From NCBI RefSeq assembly GCF_028473745.1, contig NZ_CP101137.1, forward strand, positions 2,046,001-2,110,000: a DNA stretch of 64,000 nt, read 5' to 3'. This document shows positions 43,917 through 52,852 of this stretch, piece by piece. The position numbers were made by a program, and so were the translations under genes. The stretch comes from Streptomyces sp. M92 (GTDB lineage: Bacteria > Actinomycetota > Actinomycetes > Streptomycetales > Streptomycetaceae). The notes below the pieces were generated by a model. That model saw only the letters and a list, made by a program, of their open reading frames with translations. It was not told where the DNA came from and ran no database searches. How positions within the stretch are numbered: the first letter of the stretch is position 1; every line of letters begins with the position of its first letter.

Positions 43917-44345
43917 ATGCGGAGAACCGCCGCGCTCCTGTCCGGTCTGCTCGTAGCGGCCGGCCTCAATCTCATGGCCGCCCCGTCGGCGTCGGCCGCC
44001 GCCGAGGCCTACGGATGCCCGGGCTCGCAGATCGACACGTACCACATCAAGGACGCCAACGGGAGTACGTGGGGGTCGATCTACCTCTACTACTCCAGCG
44101 CCAACGGCGGGACCAACTGTGTCATCAACATGACCAAGAAGTACGCCGGTCAGCGGCACTACATGGACGTCAAGCTGCGGCACAGCGGCGACAGCGACAA
44201 GGACGAGGGCTACTTCACCCAGTACGCCGGTCCCGCCACGGTCACCAATTCGAACGGCAAGTGCGTCACCCTCTCCGGCTGGGTCGCCGACCCGGCATAC
44301 AACACAATCGTCGGCGACCAGTGGCAGAACGTCCACTGTGGCTGA
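43917..44345 (+). CDS. Small secreted protein, SpaA-like
   Basis: A 142-residue secreted protein. Residues 1-27 form a Sec signal (MRRTAALLSGLLVAAGLNLM, cleavage likely after ASA). The mature part has YGCPGSQID, WGSIYLYYSSANGGTNCVIN, YFTQYAGPATV, GKCVTLSGW and a final HCG: four cysteines arranged as in Streptomyces spore-associated protein A. ATG 43917 follows GGGGAT. Likely an extracellular or spore-surface protein. Confidence 0.8.
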   Translation: MRRTAALLSGLLVAAGLNLMAAPSASAAAEAYGCPGSQIDTYHIKDANGSTWGSIYLYYSSANGGTNCVINMTKKYAGQRHYMDVKLRHSGDSDKDEGYFTQYAGPATVTNSNGKCVTLSGWVADPAYNTIVGDQWQNVHCG

Positions 44346-44476
44346 AATTCCCGGAGAGAGTGCCCTGAATACGTCCTTCTGAATTCGACGACGCGGAAGG
44401 CGGTGTGACAGCCGCTTTTCGCGTCGACGTATATCCATTTCCTTTGAGTCACGCCCAGCGCGGAAAGGATGAATAG

Positions 44477-45083
44477 TTGACTGTACGCGATCATGGCAGC
44501 TTCCGTACGGGCCTGCTCCAGGATCCGGCGGACGCAGAGGCGTGCGGGCACCGCTGGCGCTGCTGACGGCCGGCGTACTGCTCGCGGGTCTGCTGTAGAG
44601 CGTCGCGTGGGCCGAGGAGCCCGCGCCCGGCGAATCCGCACCGGCCGCGGCGCCCGCACCGGCCGCGGCGCCCGCACCGGACCCGGTGCCCAGTGGTGAC
44701 CGTGCGAGGTGCTCGGCGACGACTACCGGAAGTCGGCCGATATCGCCTGGACCAGCTCCGGGGGCGCCCAGGGCTTCCACTTGCTGACCGCCACGGAGAA
44801 GAGCGGATACGCGTGGCAGACGCCGGCCTCGCCGGCCGAGCCCGGCTTCGACGCGGACCAGTGGATCGGCAAGGTGTGCGTCACCGGTTCCGGCAAGCGC
44901 GCCGTGGTCGTCCACGCCCCGCGCAGCTTCTTCGTCTCGGTTCCACTGTTCCTCTATGCGCTCCTCATGACATGGCTGTGCGTCAAGGTTGGCGAAAAGA
45001 TCTCGCGGAGGACGGGCTGGGCAATGGCCGCAGCCGGTATCTTTCTGCCGCTTGGCCTGTTTATCGCCTTCCTGATTCCCTGA
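44477..45083 (+). pseudogene. Degraded membrane-anchored secreted protein gene
   Basis: A reading broken into three frames. It starts at TTG 44477 with a GGAAAGGA site (LTVRDHGSFRTGLLQDPADA), shifts frame near 44540 into a hydrophobic segment (RAPLALLTAGVLLAGLL) interrupted by TAG 44596-44598, continues through a Pro/Ala linker, then shifts near 44700 into LGDDYRKSADIAWTSSGGAQ and a C-terminal membrane helix (FFVSVPLFLYALLMTWL). Two frameshifts and a stop indicate a dead gene. The last 124 codons (44709-45083) are intact. Confidence 0.65.
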
Positions 45084-45199
45084 TCTCCCGTTATCTGTTG
45101 TTCATTCAGCCGTATCGCGTCATTCCATTGTCAAGGCGGCCGTTCTGTCACAAAGCTGTCAAATCGGCTTCGTGTATTCCCGGGATGTGGCGTAATTAC

Positions 45200-45279
45200 G
45201 TCATCCTAAATGCGTCGGTTGGTATGCATGGTCGACTTTGTGTGGCTGTCGACGGAACCTGTGAGTCACTTAGGATCAC
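45200..45279. repeat. Imperfect long inverted repeat before LuxR-type gene
   Basis: GTCATCCTAAATG (45200-45212) and CACTTAGGATCAC (45267-45279) match as an inverted pair at 11 of 13 positions, 54 bp apart. They flank the probable promoter of the next gene and could be a looped operator. Confidence 0.35.
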
Positions 45280-45321
45280 CTGTGGGTGAACAAGTGTTAC
45301 GTGCTCATGGGGGAATCGCGT

Positions 45322-45594
45322 ATGGATCATCCAGTGGTCATCAATGAGGTCGAGCTGCGCATTCTTCGCCTGCTGTTCGAAGGGCTGGGCGAGGCGGCCA
45401 TAGGCCGGCGCCTGGGGCTGGGGCACCGGACGGTCCAGCGGAAGATGCGGGGCCTCATGCTCCGATGGCGCGTCAAGGGCCGTGTGGCGCTGGGCGCGCG
45501 TGCGCACGAGCTGGGCCTGCTGCCGTCGGGCGCCGGCTTCCACGAATCGGCCGTGACCGGGCCGGACATGGGTCGCGAAGACCGGGAGTTCTGA
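45322..45594 (+). CDS. Orphan LuxR-type helix-turn-helix protein
   Basis: A 90-residue protein that is almost only a LuxR/NarL helix-turn-helix: INEVELRILRLLFEGLGEAA, IGRRLGLGHRTVQRKMRGLM. No receiver or sensor domain is present. ATG 45322 follows GGGGGAA; frame-open starts at 45286 and 45307 are less well placed. It stands inside a group of small secreted-protein genes and may control them, which is inference. Confidence 0.78.
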   Translation: MDHPVVINEVELRILRLLFEGLGEAAIGRRLGLGHRTVQRKMRGLMLRWRVKGRVALGARAHELGLLPSGAGFHESAVTGPDMGREDREF

Positions 45595-45712
45595 ACGGTC
45601 TGACTGATTTCGCCTGTGAAGGTGTGTACCGTGCCGCAGTTATTGGGTCGCGAGTCGCAATCTCGCCCCGGATGATTGCTGCGCCATTCTGAAAGTCGAA
45701 CGGAGGACAGTA

Positions 45713-46102
45713 ATGCGTCGGTATCAGCAAATCACGTTCACGGTGGGCGCCGCGGCGGCTCTCACGATCGGGCTGAGTGGCAGTGCGACGGCGGGAACGG
45801 ACTGTTACATCCAGGCGAAGAATTACTACGCGTCCATAGTGACGTTCACCCACTACGGGGAAAAGGTGAACATCATCGACGAGGAGGCGGACGGCCACTC
45901 GGCGGTCGCGATCTTCGACGTCAACACCGGAACGCCGAAGACCTACACCCTGTGGAATTACAAGGGCAAGGGCACCGGCATGCTCTACGACTTCGAGCTG
46001 CCCGAAGGCACGCCGGTCGCCATCCAGGCCTGCACCGGCGAGTACGGGAGCAAGACGGTGATCTGGAGCTCCTGCGGCCCCTGGGACTTTGGTGAAGCCT
46101 GA
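45713..46102 (+). CDS. Small secreted protein of unknown function (copy 1)
   Basis: A 129-residue protein with a Sec signal (about 1-27, TVGAAAALTIGLSGSATAG). The mature domain has THYGEKVNIIDEEADGHSAV, three cysteines (TDCYIQ, QACTGEY, SSCGPW) and many aromatic residues. AAACGGAGGAC precedes ATG 45713. The next gene shares its layout and the YGE...I.D..ADGHS block, so the two are diverged tandem duplicates. Family not recognised. Confidence 0.85.
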   Translation: MRRYQQITFTVGAAAALTIGLSGSATAGTDCYIQAKNYYASIVTFTHYGEKVNIIDEEADGHSAVAIFDVNTGTPKTYTLWNYKGKGTGMLYDFELPEGTPVAIQACTGEYGSKTVIWSSCGPWDFGEA

Positions 46103-46158
46103 CGCCCGCGCGAGACGGAAGCCTGACACCTGCACGAAACAACGGAAGGAAATCGGCT

Positions 46159-46563
46159 GTGCGCCGTACAGCGAAATGGGCCGCCACCGTGGCGGCCGCC
46201 TGCACGATGATCGGGTTCGGCTCCTCCTCGGCCCAGGCCGACGACGCGAACGCGGGCATCTACACGGGGTGGAACCAGGTCGGATACTGCGAGTTCCGGC
46301 CCTACGGCGAACACCTCATCATCAAGGACCGTGACGCCGACGGGCACTCCATCATCGCGGAGCTCCGCGTCGACGGATACGGGACCTACTACTACTGGAA
46401 CAGCAGCGGCAGCGGTACCACGCGCGACGTCGACCTCGACTTCGCCGAGGACCACCACGTGACGCTCCGCTGCCTGGTGGGCGACTGGCAGGGCACGCCC
46501 ACCGGCGGAATCATCTGGGACAGCTACGACAAGATGATGGAGTGGGTCACGACCTGGACGTGA
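46159..46563 (+). CDS. Small secreted protein of unknown function (copy 2)
   Basis: A 134-residue relative of the preceding gene. Signal peptide to about residue 28 (TAKWAATVAAACTMIGFGSS), then GYCEFRPYGEHLIIKDRDAD, GHSIIAELRVDG, aromatic-rich YYYWNSSGSG and a cysteine at LRCLVGDW. GTG 46159 follows GGAAGGAAAT. The 56-bp gap suggests cotranscription with copy 1. Confidence 0.85.
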   Translation: MRRTAKWAATVAAACTMIGFGSSSAQADDANAGIYTGWNQVGYCEFRPYGEHLIIKDRDADGHSIIAELRVDGYGTYYYWNSSGSGTTRDVDLDFAEDHHVTLRCLVGDWQGTPTGGIIWDSYDKMMEWVTTWT

Positions 46564-46568
46564 TCCGA

Positions 46569-46608
46569 GCCCTGGAGCGCTCCGCGGTGCCGAGGAGCGC
46601 TCCAGGGC
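46569..46608. terminator. Bidirectional terminator, perfect 15-bp stem
   Basis: GCCCTGGAGCGCTCC (46569-46583) and its complement (46594-46608), loop GCGGTGCCGA, between the convergent secreted-protein and PBP genes. Confidence 0.85.
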
Positions 46609-46620
46609 GCGGGCCGCGCG

Positions 46621-48888
46621 TCAGCGGCCGCCGGGGCCGTTGCCCCGTCCCTGGACGAAGCCCTCCGGGAAGGTGAAGCCGGGGTTCGGCTCGGTGCCGC
46701 CGTTGCCGCCTCCGTTGTCCCCGCCGCCGAGCAGGCCGCCGATGAGGTCGCCGTCGTCACCCCGGCCCCTGTCCTCGTCTTCGTCCTTCTCCTTGTCCTC
46801 GCCCGTGTCCACGTCGGGCACGTCGGGCACGTCGACCAGGTTGAAGGACGGGGAGTCCTTGCCCTCCAAGGCGCCGGTCATGGCGTCCCTCCAGATGGGA
46901 CCCGGCACGCCGCCGCCGAACACGAGATCGTGGTGTCGGCCGCCGATGGTGATGTCCCTCATCTGGACCTTCTGCGTGGCACTGCCGACCCAGACGGCGC
47001 CCGACAGGTTTGGCGTGTAGCCGACGAACCACGCGTTCTTCCGCTCGTCCGTCGTACCCGTCTTGCCCGCGTTGGCGCGGTCGCTGAGACCGGCCTCCTT
47101 GCCCGTACCGGAGTCGATCACGCCCTGCAGCAGGGTGTTCATCGTGTCCGCGGTCTTCTCGCTCATCGCGCGGGAGCACGTCGACTTCGGAACCTCGAGC
47201 GACTTCTCCTTGTTGCCGATCTTCTGCGTGATCGACTCGATCGCGACCGGCGTGCAGTACATGCCCCGGGAGGCGAAGGCGGCGTACGCGCTCGCCATCC
47301 TCAGCGGGGAGATGCCCTTGGAGCCGAGGGCGACGGCGGGCACCTCGGGGAGCTTCTCACCGTTGCCCTGCACGACGTGCAGGGAGTCCGTCATCTTCAT
47401 CACCGGGCACAGACCGATGTCGGCGACCATCTGCACGAAGTAGGTGTTGACCGAGAGGGCCATCGCCTCCTCCAACGGGTACGGGCCGACCTCGGATTTG
47501 TTCTCGTTGGGGACGGTCTCGTCGGCCTGGTTCAGCCAGGGCTTGCCGCTGCACGTCTGCACGGGCTCGGGGTAGGGCATCTCGTACGGCGAGGAGTACA
47601 CCTGAGTGGCCGGCACCCCCTGCTCGAGCGCGGCCGCCGCGACGAAGGGCTTGAAGGTCGAGCCGGTCGGGAAGCCGTAGTTGGAGCCGCCCCAGTCGTG
47701 GTCGACCGAGTAGTTGATCTCGGTCTCGTTCTTGCCGTAGCCGTACGGCTTCGACTGGCCCATCGCGATGATCTTGCCGGTACCTGGCTCGACCAGGGTG
47801 CTCGCCGCCGCGACGCTGTCCGACTGGTCGAGGTGGTCCTTGAGGGACTGCTGCACCGACTTCTGGGCCTGCGGGTCGAGCGTCGTGCGAATGGTCAGGC
47901 CGCCCTGGTTCCAGATCTTGGCGCGGTCCTTGCGGGTCTTGCCGAAGACCGGGTCGTTCAAGAACACCTCGTGCACGTAGTCACAGAAGAAGCTCGCGCC
48001 CTTGACGGCCGTGATGCAGCCGTTCTTCGGCCGGCTGACCTTCAGTCCGAGGGGCGTCTCCTGTGCCTTGTCGGCCTCCGCCTGGGAGATGTCGCCGACC
48101 TGGGCCATGCGCTCCAGGACGACATTGCGGCGCTTGGTGGCCTCCGCCTCGTCGTTGACCGGGTCGTACCGGCTGGGCGACTGGACGATGCCGGCGAGGA
48201 GGGCGGCCTCTTGCAGGTTGAGGTCCTTGGCGGATTTGGAGAAGTAGCGCTGGGAGGCGGCCTCGACGCCGTAGGCCTGCTGGCCGAAGAACGTGATGTT
48301 CAGGTAGTTCTCGAGGATCTTCTTCTTGCCCAGCTCCTCCTCGACCTGGATGGCGAGCTTCAGCTCGCGAATCTTGCGGCCGATGGTCTGCTGGGTGGCC
48401 TGGGCGACCTTCGTCGGGTCGTCGCCGGCCTCCTCCACGAAGACGTTCTTGACGTACTGCTGGGTGAGCGTGGACGCGCCCTCGGAGACCTCGCCGCTGC
48501 GCGCGTTCTTGTTGAGGGCGCGCAGGACGCCCTTCAGGTCGACCGCGCCGTGCTCGTAGAAGCGCGAGTCCTCGATCGCGACGATCGCCTTCTGCATGTA
48601 CGGCGAGATCTCCTTGAGGGGGACCACCGTGCGGTCGCGCGAGTAGACCGTGGCGATGGTGCCGCCCTCGGCGTCGAGGATCGAGGTGCGTTGGCTGAGC
48701 GGGGGAGTCTTCAGGTTGCCCGGGAGAGCGTCGAAGCTCTCCACCGACCCCTTGGCGGCCAGCCCCAGCGCGCCCACGGCGGGCAACGCGATGCCGGCCA
48801 GCACTGCTCCCGCGAGCACACTGACACCGAGGAACTTGGCGGCCTGCTGCGTTGGTGACAGACCGCCGCCCGAGCGCTTCTTTGGCAT
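46621..48888 (-). CDS. Bifunctional penicillin-binding protein (class A)
   Basis: A 755-residue peptidoglycan synthase. After a short cytoplasmic tail and membrane helix (about 18-42) comes the glycosyltransferase domain (IVAIEDSRFYEHGAVDLKGV, GASTLTQQYVKNVFVEEAGD, TFFGQQAYGVEAASQRYFSK) and the transpeptidase domain with SxxK (FPTGSTFKPFVAAAALEQG), SxN (ALSVNTYFVQM) and KTG (NAGKTGTTDERKNAWFVGYT). An acidic Asp/Glu and Gly-rich tail follows. It builds and cross-links the wall. It is divergent from wblA. Confidence 0.96.
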   Translation of the reverse strand: MPKKRSGGGLSPTQQAAKFLGVSVLAGAVLAGIALPAVGALGLAAKGSVESFDALPGNLKTPPLSQRTSILDAEGGTIATVYSRDRTVVPLKEISPYMQKAIVAIEDSRFYEHGAVDLKGVLRALNKNARSGEVSEGASTLTQQYVKNVFVEEAGDDPTKVAQATQQTIGRKIRELKLAIQVEEELGKKKILENYLNITFFGQQAYGVEAASQRYFSKSAKDLNLQEAALLAGIVQSPSRYDPVNDEAEATKRRNVVLERMAQVGDISQAEADKAQETPLGLKVSRPKNGCITAVKGASFFCDYVHEVFLNDPVFGKTRKDRAKIWNQGGLTIRTTLDPQAQKSVQQSLKDHLDQSDSVAAASTLVEPGTGKIIAMGQSKPYGYGKNETEINYSVDHDWGGSNYGFPTGSTFKPFVAAAALEQGVPATQVYSSPYEMPYPEPVQTCSGKPWLNQADETVPNENKSEVGPYPLEEAMALSVNTYFVQMVADIGLCPVMKMTDSLHVVQGNGEKLPEVPAVALGSKGISPLRMASAYAAFASRGMYCTPVAIESITQKIGNKEKSLEVPKSTCSRAMSEKTADTMNTLLQGVIDSGTGKEAGLSDRANAGKTGTTDERKNAWFVGYTPNLSGAVWVGSATQKVQMRDITIGGRHHDLVFGGGVPGPIWRDAMTGALEGKDSPSFNLVDVPDVPDVDTGEDKEKDEDEDRGRGDDGDLIGGLLGGGDNGGGNGGTEPNPGFTFPEGFVQGRGNGPGGR

Positions 48889-49347
48889 GGAGGCAGCCTA
48901 CGTTCTCATTCGCCGGACACGCGTATATGCCTTGGCCTAAGCTGCACTCAACTGTCACAGCAGTGAGGCCACGTATCAATACGTCCGGCGATCCCGAATC
49001 GTTCCGGATCCGCTCGACTTTTTTCCGAGGGGCACCGCTGGGGGCGCATTGGTGTGTACCGGCGTGCGTCACGGCGTGGGGGATGCGTGTCCGAATCCGC
49101 CTTGTGTGTCAATCGGTGTCCGTTGTGGCGCAACAAGAATGACCCTTATGCCGGGATAATCACGCATGTCGCCAGCTCACTCCCCCGGGTGATCTGCCGC
49201 TTACCCATAGTCCGTTCGGGCCATTCAAGATTGGGCCCGAAGGGGGTGTTGCGCTGTGCCCACCTTCCGTAACGTCCTCAACTGGCGGCGGTGAATATGC
49301 CGCTGCCGCCGTGGGGGAGCCTCGATTCGGGAGAGGACGGCGCCGGT
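48889..49347. other. Regulatory region between PBP and wblA
   Basis: 459 bp separating divergent genes, unusually long and comparatively A/T-rich for this genome. wblA is a developmental regulator with complex control, so operators are expected here. I see no operator I would name with confidence. An in-frame GTG/ATG extension of wblA exists at 49291-49347. Confidence 0.5.
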
Positions 49348-49686
49348 ATGGGCTGGGTAACCGACTGGAGTGCGCAGGCCGCCTGCCGCACTACCGATCC
49401 GGACGAACTGTTCGTTCAAGGAGCAGCGCAGAACAGGGCCAAGGCGGTGTGCACCGGATGTCCGGTGCGGACCGAGTGCCTGGCCGACGCGCTGGACAAC
49501 CGCGTCGAGTTCGGCGTGTGGGGAGGCATGACGGAACGGGAACGCCGCGCACTGCTGCGCCGGCGGCCCACCGTGACCTCCTGGCGCCGACTCCTGGAGA
49601 CGGCGCGGACGGAGTACGAACGAGGGGCAGGCATCGTGCCCCTCGACGACGAAGAGGTCTACGAGAACTACGCGGCCGTGGGCTGA
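49348..49686 (+). CDS. wblA: WhiB-family regulator WblA
   Basis: A 112-residue iron-sulfur protein. The four ligand cysteines are in AACRTTD, AVCTGCPVRTEC, binding [4Fe-4S], then GVWGGMTERERRALLRRRP gives the turn and basic DNA-binding region. The sequence agrees closely with the Streptomyces WblA consensus as I know it. WblA controls the switch to sporulation and represses antibiotic production. ATG 49348 gives the usual length; the frame opens at 49291. It is divergent from the PBP and convergent with the ArsA pair. Confidence 0.95.
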   Translation: MGWVTDWSAQAACRTTDPDELFVQGAAQNRAKAVCTGCPVRTECLADALDNRVEFGVWGGMTERERRALLRRRPTVTSWRRLLETARTEYERGAGIVPLDDEEVYENYAAVG

Positions 49687-49761
49687 GCGGGCCCGGAGCG
49701 TCCGCCAGGGCCACGAACCCACGGTCCAGGTGTCCGTCCCCAGGCGTCCGTCCAGGCCGGA

Positions 49762-51144
49762 TCAGGCGCCCGGCTCGGGCAGCTCCGGCCGGCCCGTCGC
49801 GAGACGGGCCCCGATGTCCCGCAGCCCGGCGAGGTCGTGCACGTCGCCGGGGAGTGCGGCCACTTCGGTGACCGCCACCTCGGGGTGACGCGCGGTGAAG
49901 CGGTCGCGTGTGCGCTGCTCGCGGGCGAGCAGGTGCATGCGCTCCGCGTGCAGCCGCAGCAGGTCCGCGGTGAGCCGGTCGACGGACCGCTCCGGTGTGT
50001 CCTCCACAGGGTCGGCGGCTCGGGGAGCCTCGGGCGCCTTCGCGGCGGGCTCGGGAGTGTCTGAACTGTCTTGCGGATCGGGGGAGTTACGAACTCCAGC
50101 TTTCCCGTCCTCCTGATCCACAATGCGGGGATCCTCAAGATTTTCCGCGGCGGCGAGCGCCCGCTCGGCCGACAGCCGTTCGGCGCCGCTGCCGTGGACG
50201 CGGTTGAGCACCAGACCCGCGAGCGGCATGTCCTCCGCGGCCAGCCGCTCCACGAAGTACGCGGCCTCGCGCAGTGCGTCCCGCTCCGGGGCGGCGACCA
50301 CGAGGAACGCCGTCCCGGGCGCCTGGAGCAGCTTGTACGTCGCGTCCGCGCGGGTGCGGAAGCCGCCGAACATCGAGTCCATCGCGGCCACGAAGGTCTG
50401 CACGTCCTTCAGGAACTGGCCGCCCAGCACCTTCCCCAGGACGCCGGTCATCATCGACATCCCGACGTTCAGGAACTTCATGCCGGCCCGGCCGCCGACC
50501 TTCGCCGGGGCCAGCAGGACGCGGATCAGCTTGCCGTCCAGGAAGGAACCGAGGCGCTTGGGGGCGTCGAGGAAGTCCAGTGCCGAGCGGGACGGCGGGG
50601 TGTCCACCACGATGAGGTCCCAGTCGTCCCGGGCCCGCAGCTGCCCCAGCTTCTCCATCGCCATGTACTCCTGCGTGCCCGCGAAGCCCGCCGAGAGCGA
50701 CTGGTAGAAGGGATTGCCGAGGATCGCCGCCGCCCGGCCGGGGTCCGCGTGCGCCTCGACGATCTCGTCGAAGGTCCGCTTCATGTCGAGCATCATGGCG
50801 TGCAGCTCGCCGCCCGCCGCGTCGTCGACGCCCTTCACCCGGCGCGGGGTGTTGTCCAGCGAGTCGATGCCCATCGACTGGGCGAGCCGCCGGGCCGGGT
50901 CGATGGTGAGGACGACCACCTTGCGGCCGCGTTCGGCCGCGCGCAGGCCCAGGGCCGCCGCGGTGGTCGTCTTGCCGACTCCGCCCGAGCCGCAGCACAC
51001 CACGATGCGGGTCTGCGGGTCCTCCAGCAGCGGGTCGATGTCGAGCACCCGCGCGGGGGACAGGTGCCGGGCGCTCTCCTGGTGGCGGGCGCTCTCCTGG
51101 TGGCGGGCGCTCTCCTGGTGGCGGCCGGCCGGGTCCGGACTCAT
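49762..51144 (-). CDS. ArsA/GET3-like ATPase (second of pair)
   Basis: A 460-residue P-loop ATPase of the anion-transport/GET3 type. A tandem N-terminal repeat (HQESAR three times, an 18-bp DNA repeat at about 51075-51126) precedes the deviant Walker A VVCCGSGGVGKTTTAAALGL, switch VVVLTIDPARRLAQSMG and DLIVVDTPPSRSALDFLDA. The C-terminus has a long Pro/Glu linker and helix-rich tail. It overlaps the first ArsA gene by four bases and likely works with it, possibly in delivery of membrane proteins. Confidence 0.92.
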   Translation of the reverse strand: MSPDPAGRHQESARHQESARHQESARHLSPARVLDIDPLLEDPQTRIVVCCGSGGVGKTTTAAALGLRAAERGRKVVVLTIDPARRLAQSMGIDSLDNTPRRVKGVDDAAGGELHAMMLDMKRTFDEIVEAHADPGRAAAILGNPFYQSLSAGFAGTQEYMAMEKLGQLRARDDWDLIVVDTPPSRSALDFLDAPKRLGSFLDGKLIRVLLAPAKVGGRAGMKFLNVGMSMMTGVLGKVLGGQFLKDVQTFVAAMDSMFGGFRTRADATYKLLQAPGTAFLVVAAPERDALREAAYFVERLAAEDMPLAGLVLNRVHGSGAERLSAERALAAAENLEDPRIVDQEDGKAGVRNSPDPQDSSDTPEPAAKAPEAPRAADPVEDTPERSVDRLTADLLRLHAERMHLLAREQRTRDRFTARHPEVAVTEVAALPGDVHDLAGLRDIGARLATGRPELPEPGA

Positions 51145-52118
51145 GCGATCCCCTGCTTCCGCAGCTCGGTGGCCAGTTCGTACAGGCCCGCCAGGTCCAT
51201 GCCCTCGGCGAGCAGCGGCAGTTCGTGCAGCGGGAGGCCCAGTCCGGTCAGGACGGCCCGCTGCTCCTCCTCCAGGGCGTACCGCTCGGCGTACTCCTCG
51301 GCCTGCGCCAGCAGCGGGTCCACCAGCCGCTCGGCGTGCCCGCCGCGCCGCGCCCCGCCGAGCCCGGCGGCGGACAGGGAGCGGGCGAGCGCCGTACGAG
51401 GTGTGCTCCGTACGAGGTCCAGCCCGGCGGCGTCCAGCACCGAGGGCCGGACCATGTTGACGACGACCCGCCCCACCGGGAGCCGTGCCGCCCGCAGCTC
51501 GGCGATGCCGTCCGCGGTCTCCTGGACCGGCATCTCCTCCAGCAGCGTCACCAGGTGCACGGCGGTCTCCCGCGACTTGAGCACCCGCATCACCGCCTGC
51601 GCCTGATTGTGTATCGGGCCGACCTTCGCGAGCCCGGCCACCTCGTCGTTGACGTTGAGGAAGCGGGTGATGCGGCCGGTCGGCGGGGCGTCCATGACGA
51701 CGTAGTCGTACGCGAACCGCCCGTGCTTGTCCTTGCGCCGCACCGCCTCGCAGGCCTTGCCGGTCAGCAGGACGTCTCTGACCCCGGGCGCGATGGTGGT
51801 CGCGAAGTCGATCGCCCCGAGCTTCTTCAGCGCCCGTCCGGCGCTGCCCAGCTTGTAGAACATCTGGAGGTAGTCCAGAAGCGCCAGTTCGGGGTCGATG
51901 GCCAGGGCGTACACCTCCCCGCCCCCGGGAGCGACGGCGATCTTCCGCTCCTCATAAGGCAGCGCCTCCGTTTCGAAGAGCTGCGCGATGCCCTGGCGAC
52001 CCTCGACCTCGACGAGAAGCGCGCGCTTCCCCTCGGTGGCCAGGGCCAGCGCGAGGGCCGCGGCCACCGTGGTCTTGCCGGTTCCGCCCTTGCCGCTGAC
52101 GACCTGGAGCCTGCTCAC
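51141..52118 (-). CDS. ArsA/GET3-like ATPase (first of pair)
   Basis: A 325-residue ATPase: N-terminal LQVVSGKGGTGKTTVAAALA, switch region LLVEVEGRQGIAQLFETEAL and YDYVVMDAPPTGRITRFLNV. GTG 52118 is the start; the frame upstream is open but not protein-like. Stop and the next start overlap (ATGA), so both ArsA-like proteins are made together, as a wblA-adjacent pair typical of actinobacteria. No arsenic genes are near, so a role in protein targeting or stress is more likely than arsenite export. Confidence 0.92.
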   Translation of the reverse strand: MSRLQVVSGKGGTGKTTVAAALALALATEGKRALLVEVEGRQGIAQLFETEALPYEERKIAVAPGGGEVYALAIDPELALLDYLQMFYKLGSAGRALKKLGAIDFATTIAPGVRDVLLTGKACEAVRRKDKHGRFAYDYVVMDAPPTGRITRFLNVNDEVAGLAKVGPIHNQAQAVMRVLKSRETAVHLVTLLEEMPVQETADGIAELRAARLPVGRVVVNMVRPSVLDAAGLDLVRSTPRTALARSLSAAGLGGARRGGHAERLVDPLLAQAEEYAERYALEEEQRAVLTGLGLPLHELPLLAEGMDLAGLYELATELRKQGIA

Positions 52119-52224
52119 GTATTCGAGCGTAACCAGTCCGCCCGCCGAGTACGCCGGAGGCTGTGGACAACGTCGTCCCGGCCGACCGCTTAAGGGGCGG
52201 CGGGCAACGGCTAGAGTCGGCCAC

Positions 52225-52386
52225 ATGACCAAGTGGGAATACGCAACCGTGCCGCTGCTCGTCCATGCCACGAAGCAGATTCTGGACACCTGGGGCGAGG
52301 ACGGCTGGGAGCTCGTCCAGGTGGTGCCCGGACCGAACAACCCCGAGCAGCTCGTGGCCTACCTGAAGCGGGAGAAGCAGGCGTGA
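52225..52386 (+). CDS. DUF4177 small protein
   Basis: A 53-residue protein from ATG 52225 (MTKWEYATVPLLVHATKQIL, WGEDGWELVQVVPGPN), the DUF4177 signature. Its TGA overlaps the following GTG (GTGA), so the two genes are coupled. The family is a small beta-alpha protein with unknown function. Confidence 0.9.
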   Translation: MTKWEYATVPLLVHATKQILDTWGEDGWELVQVVPGPNNPEQLVAYLKREKQA

Positions 52387-52850
52387 GCGCCGTCGAGGCC
52401 AAGCTGGCCGAGCTCGGTCTGACGCTGCCCGAGGTCGTCCCGCCGCTGGCCGCCTACCAGCCGGCCGTGCAGTCCGGCCCCTACGTGTACACCTCCGGCC
52501 AGCTGCCCATGCTGGACGGCAAGCTTCCGGTCACCGGCAAGGTGGGCGCCGAGGTCACGCCGGACGAGGCCAAGGAACTGGCGCGCACCTGCGCGCTGAA
52601 CGCCCTGGCCGCGGTGAAGTCCGTCGCCGGTGACCTCGACCGCGTCGCGCGCGTCGTGAAGGTCGTCGGCTTCGTCGCGTCCGCGTCCGACTTCACCGGC
52701 CAGCCGGGCGTGATCAACGGCGCCAGCGAACTCCTCGGCGAGGTGCTGGGCGACAAGGGCGTCCACGCCCGCAGCGCGGTCGGCGTGGCGGTCCTGCCGC
52801 TGGACGCGCCGGTCGAGGTCGAGGTGCAGGTGGAGCTGGCACAGGCGTGA
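52383..52850 (+). CDS. RidA/YjgF family protein
   Basis: A 155-residue member of the YjgF/YER057c/UK114 family, which hydrolyses reactive enamines/imines formed by PLP enzymes. Visible are AAYQPAVQSGPYVYTSGQLP, VTGKVGAEVTPDEAKELART, VVKVVGFVASASDFTGQPGV, and ARSAVGVAVLPLDAPVEVEV. GTG 52383 overlaps the DUF4177 stop. The arginine of the active site appears as the R in HARSAVGV. Confidence 0.92.
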   Translation: MSAVEAKLAELGLTLPEVVPPLAAYQPAVQSGPYVYTSGQLPMLDGKLPVTGKVGAEVTPDEAKELARTCALNALAAVKSVAGDLDRVARVVKVVGFVASASDFTGQPGVINGASELLGEVLGDKGVHARSAVGVAVLPLDAPVEVEVQVELAQA

Positions 52851-52852
52851 CC

